Assembly: GCA_044433115.1 (NCBI GenBank)
Contig: JAWXTY010000008.1
Location: 1 to 57,317 of the forward strand
Source of the DNA: CAKUIA01 sp044433115
Lineage (GTDB): Bacteria; Verrucomicrobiota; Verrucomicrobiia; Opitutales; Intestinicryptomonadaceae
Direction: 5' to 3'
Length of the DNA stretch: 57,317 nt
Each line of letters begins with the position of its first letter. Position 1 is the first letter of the stretch. The position numbers and the translations under genes were made by a program. The notes under the pieces were generated by a model that had not been told where the DNA came from, made no database searches, and saw nothing but the letters and a program-made list of their open reading frames with translations. This document shows positions 32,409-41,715 of the stretch, piece after piece.

Positions 32409-34670
32409 GTGAATTTTAAAATAGCAAAACATACATTTATATTTAGTCTAATCTCAGCAAGTGCTTTATTTGCTCAAGGCAAAGATACGCCTAGTAATGA
32501 CGCACAATCTATAAAAGTGCCTTCTTCAGATAAATCTACTGAGAGAATGCAAGAGAAACTAAGACAACAAAAGGCTAAGGCAGATAAGAGAAATTCCTTC
32601 TTTGGAGCATTCAGTGGAGCTACCCCTCAGCTAGAGGCAGACGAGCCTATAGTTTTCGACCAAGAGAGCGAGACTATGTTTGCAAAGGGTAATGTGAAGA
32701 TTGCCGACAAGCTTTTTGAAGTCGACTCAGACGAAATCGAGTATAGCCCAAAGGCAGGTTCTGCAAAGGTTAAAGGCGATGTAAGAATTAGCTTAGAGCA
32801 GTTGAGATTAGTAGCAAACGAAGCTAGTTTAGATGTATCTCAAGACAAGATTAATTCAAGCTTGATACGCTTTGGCTCATACCCTCTATTTGTGCAACTA
32901 GAAGATTTAGATGCCGACAAATCTTTGCTTAAGGCAAATAACGCAAGAATTTATTATAACGAGCCAGCCTTTGCTTCTTTAAATATAAAGGCAGATAGCT
33001 TCAGTTACGAAACAGAAACGAAGATGCTAGAAGTTCAAGGGGCTACCCTACAAATTGGCGATGTGCCTATAATGTATTTCCCTGATTTATCTATAGAAGA
33101 CCCACGCATTCCTCCTATAAAGTTAGAATTGGACTATGGATATAGTAGCGACTTGGGGCTTTTTGGCAGAAATACTGTATTATATAATGCCTTTGACTCT
33201 ATAAGCCCTGGGGCTTTGCTTGACTTTTATACATCAAGAGGTATTCTCTTTGGACCTGCTGCAGACTTTAATTACAAAGGTGCAGACACTCAAATTTGGG
33301 GTACATTGCGTACAGGCTACATACACGACAATGGCTTAGATGGCGACTTAGCCTACGACACTCAAGGCGATTTAATCAACAAAGATAGAGGCTTTATCGA
33401 CTTAGACTACAAGCAAAGAATAGGCGACAATTTTGAAATTACAGCTGTGTTGAACTATTGGAGCGACTCTGAAGTTCTTAGAGATTTTCGCCCAGATATG
33501 TTCGACGACGACCAAATCCCCGACAATTTCATAGAGCTAAACTACTTTGGCGACGACTATATCGCTGCAGCCTTTGCTCGCTTTGAGTTGAACGATTGGG
33601 AAGATGTTCAAGAGCGTTTGCCTGAAATATCAATAACAGCACTACCAACTAATTTCTTTGGAATTAAGGAACTAAATCAAACTGCTTACGCTTCTTATGT
33701 TAGTTTAAGAGAATATAATGATGGAATATCTGGCGACATAACAAGCAATAGGTTCGACGCTTACTATGGCTTAGATATGCCTATAGCCCTAAATTCTTGG
33801 TCTACTCTAACTCCAGTTGTGGGCGTTCGTGCTAGTTATTACTTGGACACAACTGACAATAGCGACTATACAAAAGTATTAGGACAAGTTGGCTTTGACT
33901 TTAATATGAACGCTTGGGGTACTTGGGAAATAGAAAGCGATAGCCTAGACCTAAATGGCTTAAGACACAACTTACGCCCTATAGTTATGTATAGATATAT
34001 CCCTGCTGCTTCTCAAGGCTCAAGCTCTATATATACTATAGACGACGATGTATTTTCAACTAGCCCAGAAATGCTAGACTTAGGACTATCTCGAGACATA
34101 GACGACCTAGACGACATTAATACTTTACGCTTAGGACTAGAAAACTCTTTCTACACAAGAGCTAAAGGCTATGGCTCAAGAAAGATTGCTTCTTTAAACT
34201 TCTATCAAGATATAAATTTCACAGAACAAAAAGTTTATAAGAATGCAGATGAGTATGAATATAGCAACTACTCGAACTTCTTTGCTGGCTTAGATGTATA
34301 TCCAGCTGAGTGGCTAAGCTTTGGGCTGTATTCAAGAACAGACCTAGATACAGGCGATGTGAACCAAGCCGACTTTTATGTAAGACTCTACGATAGCGAC
34401 TCTGCAGGAATTGAATTTACTACAAATTATATGAACGACCAAATCAGTCAATATTGGTTGCGTGTAAACTATAAGATTACCCAAAAGTATAGACTTTGGG
34501 CAAGATGGCGTTTCGACGCAGAATTATCGGAGCTTACTGAACAAATCTATAGTTTAACAACTCTAATTGGCAATACTTGGTTAGTAGAATATAGAATTAG
34601 CGTTGCAAGTGGCTCTACTAGAGACAATGGCGTTACATTTTCTGTAGGGCTACGCCTAATGGGCTTTTAA
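32409..34670 (+). CDS. lptD: LptD/OstA-like LPS-assembly outer-membrane protein
   Basis: 753 residues starting at a GTG (NFKIAKHTFIFSLISASALFA signal peptide). An N-terminal OstA/LptA-like jellyroll region has MFAKGNVKIADKLFEVDSDE and KAGSAKVKGDVRISLEQLRL. It is followed by VPIMYFPDLSIEDPRIPPIK and a long barrel with repeated aromatic strands, ending FSVGLRLMGF. It would insert lipopolysaccharide into the outer leaflet together with a small LptE lipoprotein not seen here. No Cys pattern of enterobacterial LptD is evident. The 5' leader is supplied by repeat copy D; scpA follows after 3 bp. Confidence 0.78.
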   Translation: MNFKIAKHTFIFSLISASALFAQGKDTPSNDAQSIKVPSSDKSTERMQEKLRQQKAKADKRNSFFGAFSGATPQLEADEPIVFDQESETMFAKGNVKIADKLFEVDSDEIEYSPKAGSAKVKGDVRISLEQLRLVANEASLDVSQDKINSSLIRFGSYPLFVQLEDLDADKSLLKANNARIYYNEPAFASLNIKADSFSYETETKMLEVQGATLQIGDVPIMYFPDLSIEDPRIPPIKLELDYGYSSDLGLFGRNTVLYNAFDSISPGALLDFYTSRGILFGPAADFNYKGADTQIWGTLRTGYIHDNGLDGDLAYDTQGDLINKDRGFIDLDYKQRIGDNFEITAVLNYWSDSEVLRDFRPDMFDDDQIPDNFIELNYFGDDYIAAAFARFELNDWEDVQERLPEISITALPTNFFGIKELNQTAYASYVSLREYNDGISGDITSNRFDAYYGLDMPIALNSWSTLTPVVGVRASYYLDTTDNSDYTKVLGQVGFDFNMNAWGTWEIESDSLDLNGLRHNLRPIVMYRYIPAASQGSSSIYTIDDDVFSTSPEMLDLGLSRDIDDLDDINTLRLGLENSFYTRAKGYGSRKIASLNFYQDINFTEQKVYKNADEYEYSNYSNFFAGLDVYPAEWLSFGLYSRTDLDTGDVNQADFYVRLYDSDSAGIEFTTNYMNDQISQYWLRVNYKITQKYRLWARWRFDAELSELTEQIYSLTTLIGNTWLVEYRISVASGSTRDNGVTFSVGLRLMGF

Positions 34671-34673
34671 AAA

Positions 34674-35495
34674 ATGTTGCCTGAGAAAAATACATTCGAA
34701 GACTCTCTATTATTTTCAAAGGAGGACATTGCTGTAAAGCTACCTATCTTTGAAGGTCCTTTGGATTTATTGCTATTTCTAATTAAGCGTAACGAAATTG
34801 ATATATACGACATTCCCATTGAAAATATTACAAAGCAATATGTGGATATTTTGAGGGATATGGAGCATTTAGACTTGGAAATTGCTGGCGAGTTTTTTGT
34901 AATGGCAGCGAATTTGATGTATATAAAAAGTCGTATGCTCTTGCCTCTCGACGAAGCTTTACACACTAGCGACGATGATGAAGATGAGCCAAGCGACCCT
35001 AGATGGGAGCTAGTTGAGCAACTCTTAGAATACAAAAAGATAAAGCAATCTGCCTTCGACTTAGAAGAATTAATCTATGCAAGACAACTTTGCGTATTTA
35101 GATATTGTGAAGAAAAGGACATAGTTACTAAGGAGCGAGAACTTGCTAAAACTGATAAGATTGAACTTTGGAATTGCTTTAATTTAGTATTGAGGCGTCT
35201 CTCTGAAAGCTTGATTAAGGGCGAGATTATCGACGAACAAGTTACAGTTGCAGACAGAATGGAGTTTATACTAAAACTCGAGCAAAAAGATTTTACATTT
35301 TCTAGCCTCTTTACAGACGAGACAAAGACTTATATGTTTATAGTCTCAAGCCTAATTGCTGTGCTAGAATTATGCAGATTGCACAAATTGGAAATCACTC
35401 AAAACGACACTTACGACGAAATACTCTGCTCTTTTATCGAAGAAGAAAAGACAGATATTCAAACAACTCTAATGCAAGCAGATAATACCTTATAA
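34674..35495 (+). CDS. scpA: Segregation and condensation protein A
   Basis: 273 residues. The kleisin signature LPIFEGPLDLLLFLIKRNEI and DIYDIPIENITKQYVDIL is followed by MAANLMYIKSRMLLP and a C-terminal winged helix (RLHKLEITQNDTYDEILCSF). ScpA bridges SMC heads in the condensin that compacts and separates chromosomes. It starts 3 bp after lptD, so the two are probably co-transcribed. No scpB follows, which is unusual since scpA and scpB are often adjacent; repeat copy E comes next. Confidence 0.88.
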   Translation: MLPEKNTFEDSLLFSKEDIAVKLPIFEGPLDLLLFLIKRNEIDIYDIPIENITKQYVDILRDMEHLDLEIAGEFFVMAANLMYIKSRMLLPLDEALHTSDDDEDEPSDPRWELVEQLLEYKKIKQSAFDLEELIYARQLCVFRYCEEKDIVTKERELAKTDKIELWNCFNLVLRRLSESLIKGEIIDEQVTVADRMEFILKLEQKDFTFSSLFTDETKTYMFIVSSLIAVLELCRLHKLEITQNDTYDEILCSFIEEEKTDIQTTLMQADNTL

Positions 35496-35517
35496 AAAGG
35501 GGACTTCGAAAAACACT

Positions 35518-35721
35518 GGTGATTTCTAAAAATTGGCAATTAGCTATTTTTAAAATTATTTTTAGCGTAATTTTCTTGTTTTTTAAGGCGAATAATGCAA
35601 TTATTTAACGTAAAACCAAGAAAATTCAAGCAAAAATAGGCTAAAAAGAGCAATTGTAGCTTATCTTAGTGCAAAAACAAAGTTTTTGCTTTCTTGAAAA
35701 AAACAATTTTTAGAACTCACC
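35518..35721. mobile_element. MITE-like repeat element, copy E
   Basis: 204 bp with termini GGTGATTTCTAAAAATTG and CAATTTTTAGAACTCACC, 17 of 18 matching. The interior carries TTTTTAGCGTAATTTTCTTG, the central hairpin AATAATGCAATTATT, GCAAAAATAGGCTAAAAAGA and GCAAAAACAAAGTTTTTGC. It ends 9 bp before the glmM start codon. Confidence 0.85.
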
Positions 35722-35730
35722 ATACTTATA

Positions 35731-37050
35731 ATGAAATATTTTGGAACAGATGGAATAAGAGGAGCTTATGGAAGCGACTTTGTATGCGAAAGTTTTTTCG
35801 AAAAACTAGCAAATGCTCTTAGCGTATATTTACAAGATGACTTGGGTTTAAGCCAAGCGAAAATTGCAATAGGCACAGACACAAGAGAGTCAGGCACGAA
35901 GCTAAAGGAAGCCTTTATTAAGGGATTAAATAAGGCTAAAGTCTTGGACTTTGATGTAGTGCCTACTCCTGCTATAGCACTTGGCTCACTAGAATTTAAT
36001 TGCGATGTGGCTATAGTTATAACTGCCTCGCACAACCCTTATACTGACAATGGCATTAAGTTCTTTGACAATAAGGCTAAGAAAATTTCAGATTTTGCCC
36101 AAGAGAAACTTGAGTATTATATAGATAATCCTAAGGCAGAAAATAATTTTAGCCCAAGCGAAGTCGAGAAAGTAAACGCTAGAGATGTCTATATAAATAG
36201 AATGTCGAAATTGCTACCTGAAAATGCTCTAAAGGGCAAAAAGTTTGTTATAGATACAGCAAATGGAGCAACTTACGAGACTTCAGTTAAGGTATTGCAA
36301 AATCTTGGAGCTGAACTTGTTGTGTTGGCAAATAGCCCAGATGGCAAGAATATCAACGCTAATGTTGGTAGCGAACACCCCGAAATTATGGCAAAAAGAG
36401 TCGTTGCTAAAGGGGCGTATATGGGAATAGCTCACGATGGCGATGGCGATAGACTCGTGATTGCAGACGACTTGGGAAATATAGTATCTGGCGAAGAAGT
36501 GCTAGCTATGATTGCCTTAGGCGAATATGGCAAAAATGGGGGCAAACTTGTTACTACACTTCAAAGCAATATGGGGCTAGATGAGGCATTAAAGGCTCAC
36601 AATATAGAAGTGTTGCGTTGCGGAATAGGCGATAGACTAGTGTCTGCAATGATGGCTGAAAATGATGTTAGAATTGGTGGCGAAAATTCAGGGCATTATA
36701 TTTTTGAAGATGTTTCTCCTTGTGGCGATGGCTTAGCTGGAGTTATTAAAGTGCTTTCGCTATTGTTGTCTAAGGATAAGAAACTTTCGCAACTAGATAA
36801 AATTGTAAAAGACTTTCCTCTAATTTCTAAGGCTATTAAGGTTAAGAGAAAAATCCCTATAGAGGATTGCCCAAACTTGGCAGGAGTTATTAAAGATTGC
36901 GAAAGCGAACTTAATGGAAGTGGAAGAGTTTTAGTACGCTATTCTGGCACTGAAAACAAGATTAGACTGCTAGTTGAAGGCAAAAATGAGGCTATTATAG
37001 CGAAATCTATGAAAAAATTACTAAAAGCTGTAGAAAATGACTTGCAGTAA
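35731..37050 (+). CDS. glmM: Phosphoglucosamine mutase
   Basis: 439 residues. It opens with KYFGTDGIRGAYG. The phosphoserine loop is TASHNPYTDNGIKFF, the metal-binding loop AHDGDGDRLV, the sugar-binding loop GGENSGHYIF and the phosphate-binding loop RYSGTENKIRLLVEG. It converts glucosamine-6-phosphate to glucosamine-1-phosphate for UDP-GlcNAc, peptidoglycan and LPS synthesis. It has no visible Shine-Dalgarno; its leader is the right end of repeat copy E. Confidence 0.93.
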   Translation: MKYFGTDGIRGAYGSDFVCESFFEKLANALSVYLQDDLGLSQAKIAIGTDTRESGTKLKEAFIKGLNKAKVLDFDVVPTPAIALGSLEFNCDVAIVITASHNPYTDNGIKFFDNKAKKISDFAQEKLEYYIDNPKAENNFSPSEVEKVNARDVYINRMSKLLPENALKGKKFVIDTANGATYETSVKVLQNLGAELVVLANSPDGKNINANVGSEHPEIMAKRVVAKGAYMGIAHDGDGDRLVIADDLGNIVSGEEVLAMIALGEYGKNGGKLVTTLQSNMGLDEALKAHNIEVLRCGIGDRLVSAMMAENDVRIGGENSGHYIFEDVSPCGDGLAGVIKVLSLLLSKDKKLSQLDKIVKDFPLISKAIKVKRKIPIEDCPNLAGVIKDCESELNGSGRVLVRYSGTENKIRLLVEGKNEAIIAKSMKKLLKAVENDLQ

Positions 37051-37112
37051 AGAAATTTCTCAGCTAGTATAATCATCAATATTTAATATGTAATCTTTTT
37101 AAGCTTACACAA

Positions 37113-37283
37113 GGTGAGTTCTAAAAATTAGCAGTTAATTATTTTTGAATTTATTTTTAGGGTAGTTTTTTATGTTTTAGAGGATAATAACAGTGTTATT
37201 TGACGAGAAAACAGAGAGAACTGAGCAAAAACAAAACAAAAAGAATAGCTGTTCATTTGAAAAACTAATTTTTAGAAATCGCC
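37113..37283. mobile_element. MITE-like repeat element, copy F
   Basis: 171 bp with termini GGTGAGTTCTAAAAATTAG and CTAATTTTTAGAAATCGCC, 17 of 19 matching, and a central GATAATAACAGTGTTATTTG hairpin. It is flanked on both sides by ACAA, a good candidate for a 4-bp target-site duplication. It ends 35 bp before the TPR-protein start codon; an open frame beginning inside it is not the true start. Confidence 0.82.
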
Positions 37284-37318
37284 ACAACATTATCTCTCTA
37301 TTAACTTTAAATAAAATT

Positions 37319-38734
37319 ATGTCAGAACTTACAAAAGAAAGACCTTTTATAGATACAGATGTATCTTCACTCGACCCTCGCCTATTAAAACAAATAGAGC
37401 AAGCTCAATTATCAATCGCAAAAGGAAACCCTGATTATGCTATAGACGTTTGCTCAGGTATCTTGGCAAAAAACCCAGCGTGTAGTGCAGTGCGTAAACT
37501 ATTGCATAGAGCTAGAATATTGAAAACAGGCAATGGCTCTGGTATGAAAAAATTCTTTGGCTCTTTTAGTGCTATAAGTTTTTCTGCGAAGGGCGACATT
37601 GTAAAGGTATTGGAGTCTGCCGAAAAGGTTTTGGGTTCTTATGCTGACAATAAGCAAGTATCTCAAAACGCTGCAAAAGCTGCTGAAACTGCTCAATATT
37701 GGCCTACAGCTGCCGTATTCTGGGAAGATATAATCGCATTTGCTCCTAAGGATATTCCTGCATACTTGGCTTTAGCTAACGCTCTAATTAAGTCTTTAAA
37801 GGCAGATGACGCTATTAAAGTTGGTGAGTCTATATTAAAATTTAGCCCAAATAATGGCGAAGCTCTTGGCATTATGCGTGCCGCAAGCGTTGTTAAGACT
37901 ATGACTGAAAAGTGGAAAGAAAACGACGACAATGCTAGCTTTAGAGATAAACTTAAGGGTGCTGACGACGCTGCTGATAGAGAAAAGGAAACTCGTTTAG
38001 TAAATGACGACGAAACTTTAAAAGCTCAATGCGTAAAGTTGGCAGGTGGTATAGAAGAAGACCCAGAAAATATCAATTTATACATAGATTTAATCTCTAA
38101 CTTAAAAGCACTTAAGGCATACGACCAAGCTTTGGAATATCTAGCTAAGGCACGCCAACAACCTATGGGTAAGGCTGACTCTTCTTTAGAGAAGTTGGCA
38201 GCAGACTTGAATGTGTTGAATATGACTGCAAAGATAGAATACTTCCAAGGAGAACTAGAAGCAAAGCCAGATGACGCTGGTATTATTGCAGCTATCAAGG
38301 ACTTGGAAAGCCAACTACACGTATTTAAGCTAGAAAACGCTAAGAAAATGGTAGAAAACTATCCAAATGACTTTAATTTAAGATATACTCTTGGCGAACT
38401 TCTATTGATAGAAGGCAAAATGGACGAGGCTATCGCTCAATTCCAAATATCACAAAGAAGCCCTAAGGTTCGTTCTCAATCATTGCTAGGTCTTGGTAAG
38501 GCATTTATGATTGGCAAGAAGTTTGATATGGCTATAGACCAATTCAAGACTGCTAAAGAAGAAACTAAGTTGATGAGCGACGCCAAGAAAGAAATTATCT
38601 ATCAATTAGGTTCAGCTTATGAAATGATGAGTAAAGCAGACGAAGCCTTTGCAGAATACAAAGAAATCTACGCAATTGATATTAGCTATAAGGACGTATC
38701 TGACAAGATTGACGCTTACTACGCAAAGAAGTAA
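37319..38734 (+). CDS. Tetratricopeptide-repeat protein
   Basis: 471 residues from the ATG at 37319 (SELTKERPFIDTDVSSLDPR). No signal peptide is visible, so it is probably cytoplasmic. At least five TPR-like helical pairs can be seen, for instance AKGNPDYAIDVCSGILAKNP, LIKSLKADDAIKVGESILKF, LKAYDQALEYLAKARQ and GKKFDMAIDQFKTAKEE. A hydrophobic patch (FFGSFSAISFSAKGD) may contact membrane. The partner is unknown. The start inside repeat copy F (37193) is rejected because that part is repeat sequence. Confidence 0.78.
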   Translation: MSELTKERPFIDTDVSSLDPRLLKQIEQAQLSIAKGNPDYAIDVCSGILAKNPACSAVRKLLHRARILKTGNGSGMKKFFGSFSAISFSAKGDIVKVLESAEKVLGSYADNKQVSQNAAKAAETAQYWPTAAVFWEDIIAFAPKDIPAYLALANALIKSLKADDAIKVGESILKFSPNNGEALGIMRAASVVKTMTEKWKENDDNASFRDKLKGADDAADREKETRLVNDDETLKAQCVKLAGGIEEDPENINLYIDLISNLKALKAYDQALEYLAKARQQPMGKADSSLEKLAADLNVLNMTAKIEYFQGELEAKPDDAGIIAAIKDLESQLHVFKLENAKKMVENYPNDFNLRYTLGELLLIEGKMDEAIAQFQISQRSPKVRSQSLLGLGKAFMIGKKFDMAIDQFKTAKEETKLMSDAKKEIIYQLGSAYEMMSKADEAFAEYKEIYAIDISYKDVSDKIDAYYAKK

Positions 38735-38784
38735 GCTAGCAAAACAAAAGCAAAAGCAAATTGCAACAAACAAACAAGCAAACA

Positions 38785-38814
38785 AAAAGCCACTGCAAAA
38801 ACAGTGGCTTTTTT
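38785..38814 (+). terminator. Terminator of the TPR gene
   Basis: AAAAGCCACTG (38785-38795) pairs with CAGTGGCTTTT (38802-38812), with extra T residues after it. Confidence 0.88.
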
Positions 38815-38877
38815 GTACCCATCTAAAATCTCAAAGGCTCTAATACCTAAACAAAATCACAAAGCAAACACCCTACC

Positions 38878-39160
38878 CTTTGCACATTCAAGTGCAAAGC
38901 CTAAAATCTAAAATAAGTTCTAATCAACTTGAAAGGGATACTTCCCTTTCAATGTGGAGGGATTTTTGTTGAATTATCTTTAATTTTTTCAAAATTAATT
39001 TAATTCAACAAAAGGGCAGCTGGGCAAGCAACCAAGACCCTAAGGCAAATGTACTAATCAACAAACGCCAACAACCCAAACTAAAAGTCAAGGCTAGCCT
39101 TGTTTCAGGTTTTAAGGGCGGGAACTAAGCCCTTAATGGGGTTTGGGGCAAAGCCCCAAT
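38878..39160. other. Intergenic array of six inverted repeats
   Basis: No gene seen. In order: CTTTGCAC-attcaa-GTGCAAAG (38878-38899); GAAAGGGA-tact-TCCCTTTC (38931-38950); TTTTGTTGAATTA (38964-38976) with TAATTCAACAAAA (39001-39013); the palindrome CAAGGCTAGCCTTG (39089-39102); TTAAGGGC (39112-39119) with GCCCTTAA (39129-39136); TTGGGGC-aaa-GCCCCAA (39144-39160). One may terminate topB on the minus strand, but six different stems suggest a structured transcript or remnants of repeats. Confidence 0.55.
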
Positions 39161-39173
39161 TATCCCTAAAGTC

Positions 39174-41711
39174 TTAGTCTATAGTAATTTTTTTGACTGA
39201 GGTAGCTTTTTTCTTAGCGACTTTTTTAGTGGTTACTTTTTCTTTAATTTGGCGAGGTGGAAACTCGAATTTAAGAGAGCCTTTGTTGTCTAAGATAAGG
39301 AATGCAGAGAACTTTTTGTTAGTTCTTTTAGAGACGAAGTCTTCGATTAGAGGGGACTTGCGTTCGCTGAGCATAGTGGCTACTTCTTCGTTAGTAAATT
39401 TGTGAGATAGCATAACTTTGCTTAGGCGGAAAGCTGTTTTAAGGATTTCGCCATCTTTAACAGTGATGTAAGATTTTGGGGCTTCTATAATTTTAGAGCC
39501 AGCAAATTCTTTATCAGCACCAGCTAAGAACTCTGGATATTCTGCTATAACAGGGGCCTTAGTTATGTCAAAGTCTGAGTTGTCTTCTGAGGAGTCGTCA
39601 GAATTTGAGTTAGAAAATTCGAATTTAATTTTGAAATTTTCGTCTAGTAGAAGAGATGCTTCATAAGGTTTGCCCATTTTAGACCTAAATCCATCGAGAG
39701 GACCTATGCGTTTAGAGCCAACGAGGGTTCTGATTTCTTCTTCAGAGAATTTTCTATTGCCAATAGTCTTAAAGACTTGGAAAGCTCCGTCTTTAGATTT
39801 ATAGGCTCTAAAAGTTTCTAATAACATACCATCGCCAGTTGGAGAAGGAATGTTTGTTTCTACTGTATCTGTATCAGACTCGTTAAAGTTTTTTGTCAAT
39901 TCTACTAATTTTGTAGTCATATCTGAAATACCTTTCATAAAGTGCATTCTCGTAAGAGTTTTACGCTCTACTAATCGTAATTGGTTTTCCCATTCGCCTG
40001 TCATCTGAGGGCTAGTAAGTTCTTCTATACCCACTGTTTTCAAGAATAAGATGAATGATTGTGCTTTAGCAGTAGGGACTAAGTCTCGCTTTTGTCGCTC
40101 TAGTAGCTTGTGCATAATTAAATTTTCGATGATTTGGGCTCTCGTTGCAGGAGTGCCTAAACCTTTTTCCTTCATAGCGTCAGCGAGTTCTTCGTCGTCG
40201 ACCAACTTACCTGCAGTTTCCATAGCAGTAAGTAGGGTAGCTTCGGTGTATTTCGCTGGAGGTTTCGTTGCATCTTCGTTGATAGATGCACCTTTAAGGA
40301 TTGCTTTTTCGCTATCGCCAGTTAAGGCTGGGATAGTTTTGTCGGCAGCGTCTTGTTTATTATAGACCTCTAAATAGCCAGCAAAGTTCAAAATTTTACC
40401 TTCAGTTTTGAAATTATGTTCAGCTATCGTGGTAGTACGCACAGTTACGTCGAAGATAGCGTCAGGGTAAAATGCTGATATGAAGCGTCTTGTAATCATA
40501 TCATAGACTTTTTCTTCGTCTGCATTTAGACTAGCAGAAAACTGACCTGTAGGTATTATAGCAAAGTGGTCGCTAACCTTTTTATTATTAAATATCTTTT
40601 TATTGAAGCCTTTTACGTAATTTTCAGCTAAGGCTTTTTTAGCAAATACTTCATATTGACCACCAAGAGAGCCTAGAGTTTTGAGGACAGTAGGGACATA
40701 GTCTTCTGGGAGAGCAGTAGAGTCTGTTCTTGGGTAGGTAATCATTTTGTGCTTTTCGTAAAGGCTTTGGGCGATGCTCAAAGTTTTAGTAGCAGGCAAT
40801 GAAAATCTGTTATTTGCTTCACGTTGGAGGGTAGTTAAGTCGTAAAGTCTTGGGGCAGATTTAGTAGACTTAGTCTTTTTATCTACAGCTATGCCCTCTT
40901 TTGCTTCAGAAATTTCCTTAAGGATATTTTCAGCATCTTCGAGAGTCCAAAGCCTATCAATTTTGTCTATACTATCTTTTTCTGCCTTGAAGTTTGGCTT
41001 TTGATAAGTACCTTCGTAAGTACCACTTTCCACGCCAAAATCTGCAACAATTTTCCAAAAAGTGCTTGGCTTAAAGTTGTCTATTTGGGCTTGTCTATCA
41101 ACAATCATAGCCAAAGTAGGAGTTTGTACCCTACCAACGCTTATGACATTTTTGCCCCTTGAGCCAAACATACGAGTTGTTATTGCCCTTGTTCCATTGA
41201 TACCAATTAGCCAGTCTGCTTCAGCTCTACTTCTTGCTGCGTCTTGCAAAGACTCCATTTCGTCTTGACTACGCATATTGTCGAAAGCCGACCTAATTGC
41301 ATCTGCAGTCATAGACGAGAACCAAAGTCTCTTTCGTTCTTTTTTACACTTAGTAATTTCGTAAATATAAGTAAAAATCAGTTCACCTTCACGCCCAGCA
41401 TCGCAAGCATTATATACTGCGTCTATATCTTTTCTAGCCAACAAAGATTTCAAGCTATTTAGCTTTTTCTTAGTTTTTTCTATAGGCTTTAAAGTAAATT
41501 TTTCTGGTAGTATAGGTAAATCAGCTATAGCCCACCTGCCATATTTTTTATCAATATCAGCGGGCATACAAAGCTCCACAAGATGCCCCACTGCTGACGA
41601 TACTACATACTCATCGTTTTCGTAGAAATCGTCAACACGACGCATCTTACCTAGCACCCTAGCGATGTCTCCTGCAACGCTCGGCTTTTCTGCTATTACA
41701 AGCTTCTTCAT
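39174..41711 (-). CDS. topB: DNA topoisomerase III
   Basis: 845 residues, type IA topoisomerase. The Toprim domain has KKLVIAEKPSVAGDIARVLG and CDAGREGELIF. The catalytic Tyr is in MITYPRTDSTALPEDYV. SVGRVQTPTLAMIVDRQ and ARSRAEADWLIGINGTRAIT are family motifs. The C-terminal third holds repeated zinc-free topoisomerase C-terminal modules (IGPLDGFRSKMGKPYEASLL, SPLIEDFVSKRTNKKFSAFL) and a Lys-rich tail. It decatenates DNA, often with RecQ, which is encoded nearby on the same strand. It is 4 bp downstream of the aminotransferase gene. Confidence 0.92.
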   Translation of the reverse strand: MKKLVIAEKPSVAGDIARVLGKMRRVDDFYENDEYVVSSAVGHLVELCMPADIDKKYGRWAIADLPILPEKFTLKPIEKTKKKLNSLKSLLARKDIDAVYNACDAGREGELIFTYIYEITKCKKERKRLWFSSMTADAIRSAFDNMRSQDEMESLQDAARSRAEADWLIGINGTRAITTRMFGSRGKNVISVGRVQTPTLAMIVDRQAQIDNFKPSTFWKIVADFGVESGTYEGTYQKPNFKAEKDSIDKIDRLWTLEDAENILKEISEAKEGIAVDKKTKSTKSAPRLYDLTTLQREANNRFSLPATKTLSIAQSLYEKHKMITYPRTDSTALPEDYVPTVLKTLGSLGGQYEVFAKKALAENYVKGFNKKIFNNKKVSDHFAIIPTGQFSASLNADEEKVYDMITRRFISAFYPDAIFDVTVRTTTIAEHNFKTEGKILNFAGYLEVYNKQDAADKTIPALTGDSEKAILKGASINEDATKPPAKYTEATLLTAMETAGKLVDDEELADAMKEKGLGTPATRAQIIENLIMHKLLERQKRDLVPTAKAQSFILFLKTVGIEELTSPQMTGEWENQLRLVERKTLTRMHFMKGISDMTTKLVELTKNFNESDTDTVETNIPSPTGDGMLLETFRAYKSKDGAFQVFKTIGNRKFSEEEIRTLVGSKRIGPLDGFRSKMGKPYEASLLLDENFKIKFEFSNSNSDDSSEDNSDFDITKAPVIAEYPEFLAGADKEFAGSKIIEAPKSYITVKDGEILKTAFRLSKVMLSHKFTNEEVATMLSERKSPLIEDFVSKRTNKKFSAFLILDNKGSLKFEFPPRQIKEKVTTKKVAKKKATSVKKITID

Positions 41712-41715
41712 TCAA

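Noticed and set aside
37193..37318. N-terminal extension of the TPR protein by 42 codons
   Set aside because: The codons are repeat copy F plus an AT-rich leader; the ATG at 37319 gives a normal start.
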